A stretch of 35,539 nucleotides of DNA, from contig NW_014577560.1 of NCBI RefSeq assembly GCF_000485595.1, forward strand, positions 160,570-196,108, in the 5' to 3' direction. Each line of letters opens with the position of its first letter. Position 1 is the first letter of the stretch. The notes under the pieces are model-generated. The model had not been told where the DNA came from and made no database searches. It was given only the letters and a program-made list of their open reading frames with translations. Positions 30,127 to 35,539 of the stretch are shown piece after piece. A program made the position numbers and the translations under genes. The DNA is from Priapulus caudatus (lineage: Eukaryota > Priapulida > Priapulimorpha > Priapulimorphida > Priapulidae).

Positions 30127-32294
30127 TTAGTTCAGGAAATCCGTTGTGACGCATTTCTTCTGCAATGCCTGTGCCTCTGCTCTTTCCAAGGACTCCTTGG
30201 TGAACTGCAACTGCCCTCTGTTGTTGACCAGTTCTGGATTTGGTAAGATGCAGACAATATCATTCAGCTTCTGCCAGGACTCATCCACATCTGTTGGCCA
30301 GTGGTACAAGGTTCCACTTCTCTTCAGGTATCTCATGAAGACATCTCCTCTATCAATCTGGAGAACTTGAGCGATGTAGATGTACATGCTCTTGGGATGC
30401 TTTCCACAGAGAGCAACAGCTACCATATCATTCACATTTGGCTGACAGGACCTGTCACGATCTCCATGTTGCTCTGGCACACCTTGAACCTCATCAGTTG
30501 CTGTCTTGTCATCTGCTTCTTGGATTTTCTGTGCTGTGTATGACTTTGTGATGATTTCCTTCCCATCATATGAAATGTTATGAAGAGAAGAGATTCCTCT
30601 AATTGCTGGGACTTGTTTGAAGATGGAGTTCAGTGACTTGCTGCGCTCATTGAGATCTCCTTCCTCAATAAGCATCACTTGGGTCTTGCAGGTACCTGGA
30701 TGTGCATTCACTGCTTCGGAAAAGTCTTTGGCGGAGTAGATGGTGCACTTTCTTGTTCTGACCATCTCTGATGCCATGCGCTTCGCAGTCCCACCGACAC
30801 CATCCACAGGGCCTTTTCCATGGCTTGTTGCACTGAAATTCCAGACAAGTTGTACATCATGCTTCTCAGATAGCATAGGGAGTGCATTCATGACATACCG
30901 GTTTTTGAATTGACTAGGTGGACCATCTGTCCAAATGTTAACTTCTTTGACATTGTCATCCTTGGTCGACAGCAGTTCATCCAAAAACACAACTACAGCT
31001 TTCTTGTCATGTGACATGTAGTTACTTGCAATTACTTTTGAGGAGTTGTTGCCTCTGAACCACATCACAAAAGTGAACAATGTCACTTGAGCTTGGTGCC
31101 AGTGGGCTGCCTGTACCTCATCCTGAGAGGAACAGGTGAAATTTTCGGCGAAATCCATCTGAAGAACTGCAGTTGTTGAATCTGGATCTGAAGCTTTCGT
31201 TTTATCTGACTCATAGCTCGTGGACTGCATCCTCTTGATGAAGCAATGTTGTAGAAACTTTGGGGAAAGGGCAAGCACATACTCATGCAGATAATCAACA
31301 GTCCCTGTATCTTCAATCTTGATGAGGCGACCACCAACATCTTGCCATTTCATCCACTTTGCGCTTTCCTCTTTCAGATTTGGGTCACCTGGCAAATGAT
31401 ATGAGTGGCCAAATCCACACGATTCATGCCCACATGTACTGAACCAGCATTTCTCATCATCAGGGGACACAAGGCAAGAAGCAGAGAAATCTTTGGTGTA
31501 TGATGGGATGGATGGAATGTATCCATGAAGTGCATATACGGCCATGATGATGTTTTGGTGGTACATACATTGGCACACATTATTAGGCATCTGTGAAGTT
31601 AGTTTAACATCAGGAGGTCGAAGCTCAGCGAATTTGGACACCCCTATTTTGATGTCAGGATGCTCTTCCTTGAAAAGTGCGTAAGTCTCTTTGATGCTTG
31701 TTTCCATGTGTCGCTTTTGTAGCTTTTGCTTTCCACTGGCATCTCGAACAGTGACCACATCTATTTCACCTGGACAAATCGTGCTGATATCATCCCGTTT
31801 GTAGAAGTTTTTCACCACATCAACAGTTTGCTGATGAAGACGGTTCACTCTTGCTTTCTGGTTATGTATTGGCCACTTGATCGCAACACAGAATTCTGAG
31901 GCTAGTTTCCTGATAACAGCATGTTTTTTTGCAGGACTCTTGGGAAGGACATGCTTAGCTATGTTAATAGCTCAGTGCAACGTCTGCTTGGCGGAATAAC
32001 TCCTTGGGCTCTGCTTGTCCTGGAATGATGAGCAGGGAGTTTTCTTACTTGTACTTGCAGATGCTTGATCTATTTTTCTTCGGCGACATCTTTGCTGCCT
32101 GATTCTTTTGCTCTCTTTTTTTCCAATAGATTTTTCTTCTTGGATGGACTGATTTCTTGCAAATGTTCTACTGATTTTGTGCGATGCTTCTTGCTATATG
32201 AAGCATGTTTTGCCTTGTATGCTTCATATTGACCAGTAGCCTTCAATCTCTCTCGGCGTCTCTGCTGTCTCTCTTTAGGTGTTAGTGCAGGCAT
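30127..32294 (-). pseudogene. Nearly intact transposase-like gene of an uncharacterised invertebrate family
   Basis: The minus strand starts MPALTPKERQQRRRERLKAT, a basic N-terminal helix. After a frameshift near 32070 it reads SAKQTLH, one TGA (31972-31974), then AKHVLPKSPAKKHAVIRKLA. The rest is open to 30127: a Cys/His cluster (CWFSTCGHESCGFGHSYH), VLQMDFAENFTCSSQDEVQA with a candidate first catalytic Asp, HWHQAQVTLFTFVMWF, VNIWTDGPPSQFKNRYVMNA with a second, and NFSATSHGKGPVDGVGGTAK with a possible third. The spacing is that of a DD(D/E) nuclease fold. I recognise it as a multicopy unnamed protein of cnidarians and molluscs. It may belong to a Sola-type superfamily, but I cannot confirm this. 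The flanking GTGACTCGCGTGACA clusters point to a transposon. Confidence 0.65.
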
Positions 32295-32651
32295 TCTGTG
32301 GAGCTGTTTGAATATAAATTGCAAAAAATGAAGCAGATTTAGCCAAAGAATATCATGAACTGTAGTTTGTATGAAAAAGTTAATCTATTTCCTAGCTGTT
32401 AACTAGTAAAATCCATTCATTAAGAAAAAAATTAAAGCTGAACAAATATACTACTTTGTGTTTTCATTATATTGTGTACATGGATAAAAAATAGATAAGG
32501 CAAATGGTGAAAGAGAAGACTGAGAAAATGTTTACAGTCTACTCATGTATTGCTTTAAACTGTCTTGAACTGTCCTCATGTAATCAAGTTAAATTTCACA
32601 ATTAATGTATAAGTCTACACCCAGTAAAATACACTGTATGTTTCATAATTT

Positions 32652-32653
<2 letters not shown>

Positions 32654-32701
<48 letters not shown>
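32654..32701. repeat. (AT)n microsatellite
   Basis: Uninterrupted AT/TA dinucleotide run of about 48 bases upstream of the minus-strand transposase-like gene. Confidence 0.95.
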
Positions 32702-32703
<2 letters not shown>

Positions 32704-33253
32704 TGTATTTTACAATACTGAGTGCCAAAGTGTGACATACACAGAACTAATATCTTTTGACCCAGTGTTATGTCCATTATCTCTTCCACTTTTGAGAAAG
32801 AATTGGTGAGAGTCCAAGAAGAACATGGGAAATATCAACTTGTCAAAATTTCTTGTTAAAATCTCTAGTATTGTGAAAATACACATATTATTAATAAAAA
32901 ATAAAACTCATAATATTTATACTTACTCTTCAGTGTAAATGAAACTTGTGCTGTGCAGAACATCTGTCCATTAAAGTTTAATTGGGGTTCCTTGCGACAG
33001 TACATAGTGCCACACATACATTGTACTTAAAACAACGAGGTTCATTGTGTTTGAGATTTCAAAAAGTAGTGCATAGCACATGTCATGCTTTCTGGAATGT
33101 TCCTTCTGAAGGACTATTCATTTGAAAATGCAGGGTGGCATATACACTTTAAATTTGAGGAACCTGCAAGTCAATGTACCTCGTGCATGCTTGGGTGGAT
33201 ACATTTAGCCTATCAAGGATGAAAAAAGAACAGCCAAGGCATGTTGCTGATGC

Positions 33254-33450
33254 GTGACTCGTGTGACAAATGAAAAGCGTGACTCGCGGACATTTTAAAA
33301 CATCTTTTAGATGGGTTAATATAAGTACTGTGATTAATTCTACATCAAAATGTAGAGTATCAGCCCAGCATTTACGAGTACAAACAATGTTTGAAAACAA
33401 ATTTATTTAATGCAGAGATAAAAAATATATGTTTGCGAACTCGCGTGACG
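33254..33450. repeat. Right cluster of the GTGACTCGCGTGACA motif
   Basis: Copies at 33254-33268 (GTGACTCGTGTGACA), 33279-33292 (GTGACTCGCGGACA, one base shorter) and 33435-33450 (GCGAACTCGCGTGACGCG). They have the same orientation as the left cluster and lie upstream of the minus-strand gene. I found none between the two clusters. Confidence 0.8.
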
Positions 33451-34190
33451 CGTACAAGGTAATGTTTGAGACCAAGTTTCTCGTTATATTGAAGCATTCA
33501 GAAAATATATCCTCGATCTTTCATAATAATGTCATAAGTAACTGACAAAGAAAGAAAAGAGAAATAGAGGTTTTTCTTTTTTGACAAATGTATACAACTC
33601 TTAGCCTCTTTTTTAACCTGAAAAATGCCATTACATTCATCAGGCGTATCTTTGAAGAAAATGTAACATTTTACAAAAATCAAAAGAATCAAACAATTTC
33701 AGTGTATATCCTTCAATTTGATTTTTTGAGTTTGATGATGACACTTCCATGGAATTGGTGATGAAGAGAAAATGTTGAGTCTCTATTACACTTTTAAGTT
33801 TAATAAATTTCATCAGTTCGTTAAAGAGTTAATGTTATGAAAAACTATCAACCGGTCGAAAAGATTTTTTGGAATGAAAATGTCCAGATTTCCCCATCGG
33901 ATGGGTGAACCCTACTAACAACTACCGGTTTACGTGTTAGCTGTCATTGGATGAGAATCTGAAGAACCGAAGATGATCCAGTGGTTGGCAAGACGTGTGT
34001 GACAGTTGAAGTTTGTCTCAGTGAAGACACGACAAGCTGTTGATGAACCGGCGGAATATAGACGAATAAGTGCCCAATATATGTGTGTGGGGCTGAACAG
34101 AATTATCCTTGGTTACTTTGACTGTCGGAATGTCTACTTAAGAATTGTTCTTGTTTATTTGGCTATCAACAGGAGCATGATAATTCCCCC
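33451..34190. other. Non-coding stretch
   Basis: AT-rich without supported ORFs. ATTCCATGG (written in reverse as CCATGGAAT, 33747-33757) is shared in inverted orientation with the sequence just before the left motif cluster (28640-28650), too short to call a terminal repeat. Confidence 0.35.
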
Positions 34191-34251
34191 GGACAACTAC
34201 CCCCTCCACAAGACAACAACCCCCAGGGTCAGTTGTCTAGGGTAATTGTCC
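34191..34251. repeat. Nested inverted repeat, able to fold into a long stem
   Basis: GGACAACTACCC (34191-34202) pairs with GGGTAATTGTCC (34240-34251) with one mismatch. AGACAAC (34211-34217) pairs with GTTGTCT (34232-34238). The 5' arm is itself a tandem of GACAACnACCCCC. GGGCATTGCCC follows at 34260-34270. Confidence 0.8.
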
Positions 34252-34435
34252 TCGAGTCAGGGCATTGCCCTCGGGGGGAAGCAATTTCAGGGGTAGAATA
34301 GTCTAGACCATAATATCAACATCAGTGTTACCGTACGTAATAAAGAGATCCAATTGTAGGCTACATACCTGGTCACAAACTGGTGGTGGTATGGTTGGCA
34401 TCAATTCGGTCGGTAGTGGTGACTATTGGGTCATT

Positions 34436-34526
34436 TTAACTATTGCATAGTATTGCAACAGTTAAAATACTATTGAATAGTATTGCGATTAGTATTGCGA
34501 TAGTTGAGGACTATTGCAATAGTTTG
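34436..34526. repeat. Cluster of ACTATTGCAATAGT / AGTATTGC words
   Basis: Related words occur six or more times in 90 bases, including AACTATTGCATAGTATTGC, TAGTATTGCGATTAGTATTG and the palindrome ACTATTGCAATAGT near 34511. Arrays of this kind are common near hAT transposon ends, and a hAT coding remnant lies 0.4 kb to the right. Confidence 0.7.
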
Positions 34527-34618
34527 TGTAAATATGTAAATACATATTAATTTAAAAAAGATATCTGTTTTCGCATGAATACACATTGTGTATTTATTAT
34601 ATAGCATGCATTTTTTCT

Positions 34619-34790
34619 TTATTATGTGACATATCCAACACACTGGACTACAGCAAACTTTATATCATGACATATCCAACACACTGCACTGGCGGAAACA
34701 TTAATATCATGACATATCAACACACTGCACTACGGCAAACTTATATCATGACATATCAACACATGCACTACGGCAAACTTTAATATCATG
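34619..34790. repeat. Minisatellite of about 42-46 bp, four degenerate copies
   Basis: Each unit has ATATCATGACATATCAACAC, CACTGCACTACGGC and AAACTT, with indels between copies. Starts fall near 34622, 34663, 34708 and 34744. Confidence 0.85.
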
Positions 34791-34936
34791 AATATGCTCA
34801 CACCACCCGCACTACTTTTAAACTCCTTAGAAGTCAGTAACAATGTCTTTACCGAAGGACACAAACGAGTCTGTCTACGTCATTACAACCCACGCAGAGA
34901 CTTTTGTTTGCCAATTTCTTACGAAAGATCAGTTCA

Positions 34937-35539
34937 TCACATGTTGAGACTGTAGGGCTGATCACTGGTCGTTACAATATCTCCTGCCGTGCTAAATACT
35001 CTCTCTGATGGCACAAAGTCGCTGGAATTACCAAGTACTTTTAGCAGCACAACTAGGATTGGATACCTAGAGCTGTGTTCTCGCCACCACAAAAGATTAT
35101 CAGACGCTGTAATTGTTAGTAGTGCGACTTGTAGCGTTAACTCCTCTTCGTCATTTCATGGTAAGTTTTGGCTCCAACTCTGACATGGTAAACATCCCAA
35201 ACAGGTTTGAAAGGTCAGTGCTTTAGGCTGCTTTTGTAGCACTACATTCTAATCAGCCTGTGCATCCATTTTGATCTTTTTGTAGTCTGGCTCAAGATTA
35301 GACTCGTGATCAGCAGGCAGGTGGGCTCAGAGGCTGCAAGATATTTTGGTTTCAGTGCTGGGCTTGATCAGTAACCTGGCCAGCTGAGCATCAAACCATT
35401 CAGCAGCATGCAAGATCCAGTGATGAAACGCTTCGACTCTTTCAGGTCTGCAAAAACGGGACGAACTTAATCGTGGATCTGGGAAAGTGCATGAGGTAGT
35501 CATTTCACCTCATGATCGCTCAGAAAGATCCGTGGACAC
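34937..35539 (-). pseudogene. hAT (BED/ZBED-type) transposase, C-terminal part, running off the window
   Basis: The minus strand ends with EELTLQVALLTITASDNLLW, WREHSSRYPILVVLLKVLG and FVPSERVFSTAGDIVTTSD. This is the hAT dimerisation domain with its W-W, R-Y-P, V-P-S-S/E-R-x-F-S and A-G-x-I-V blocks, and it stops at 34937. Further upstream a fragment with DPRLSSSRFCRPERVEAFHH matches the L-D-P-R block that precedes that domain, but stops and frameshifts lie between. The catalytic core would be beyond 35539. The copy is inactive. It could be the coding end of the element whose terminal words lie at 34436-34526. Confidence 0.8.

Noticed and set aside
28651-33450. CRISPR-like array
   Set aside because: The 15 bp motifs are irregularly spaced (21 to over 4000 bases), unequal, and in animal-type DNA; they do not form repeat-spacer units.

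Overview
The window looks like invertebrate animal nuclear DNA. It has AT-rich intergenic sequence, GT-AG introns, microsatellites, and a dense layering of transposable-element families typical of marine invertebrates (Ty3/mdg4 retrotransposons, a LINE, piggyBac, a Mutator-like transposase, a Helitron-type Rep, an unnamed transposase family and a BED-type hAT). The species cannot be fixed from the sequence. I see no prokaryotic gene, operon, tRNA, rRNA or CRISPR array.

Layout. 0.25-1.3 kb: broken plus-strand exons of an uncharacterised transposase-like invertebrate family. 1.29-2.34 kb: two plus-strand exons with matching phase that encode a charged coiled coil, with a small MITE in their intron. 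2.3-5.6 kb: no convincing gene. 5.6-11.5 kb: a minus-strand C2H2 zinc-finger exon, a 0.3 kb repeat present on both sides of a nested Ty3-type complex (LTR, tRNA-Pro-type primer site, gag, protease, a 21-residue coding repeat and a zinc-finger ORF, with a second Ty3 element inserted in gag). 11.6-13.1 kb: a LINE that keeps ORF1 and endonuclease but has lost reverse transcriptase. 14.2-17.1 kb: a nearly complete piggyBac with both terminal repeats. 17.3-21.1 kb: a two-exon Mutator-like transposase gene with a recognisable promoter region. 21.1-26.1 kb: a decayed gene with a PHD finger, a CxxC-rich middle and a Helitron-type HUH Rep domain, split by a 0.94 kb insertion flanked by 9 bp repeats. 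26.1-28.6 kb: microsatellite and a proline-rich ORF. 28.6-33.5 kb: a nearly intact transposase-like gene flanked by clusters of a 15 bp motif. 34.2-35.5 kb: a folded inverted repeat, a minisatellite and the 3' end of a hAT transposase running off the window.

How the pieces relate. Almost every mobile-element gene lies on the minus strand, whereas the exon pair at the left end is on the plus strand and its last donor site (2340) has no visible partner. One reading is that most of the window is a very long intron of that plus-strand gene, filled with antisense insertions. Most elements carry stops, frameshifts or deletions and are probably dead. The least damaged are the piggyBac (one frameshift plus a doubtful intron), the Mutator-like gene (one frameshift) and the 30-32 kb gene (one frameshift, one stop). 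The last of these, with its motif clusters, is my best candidate for a poorly described system.
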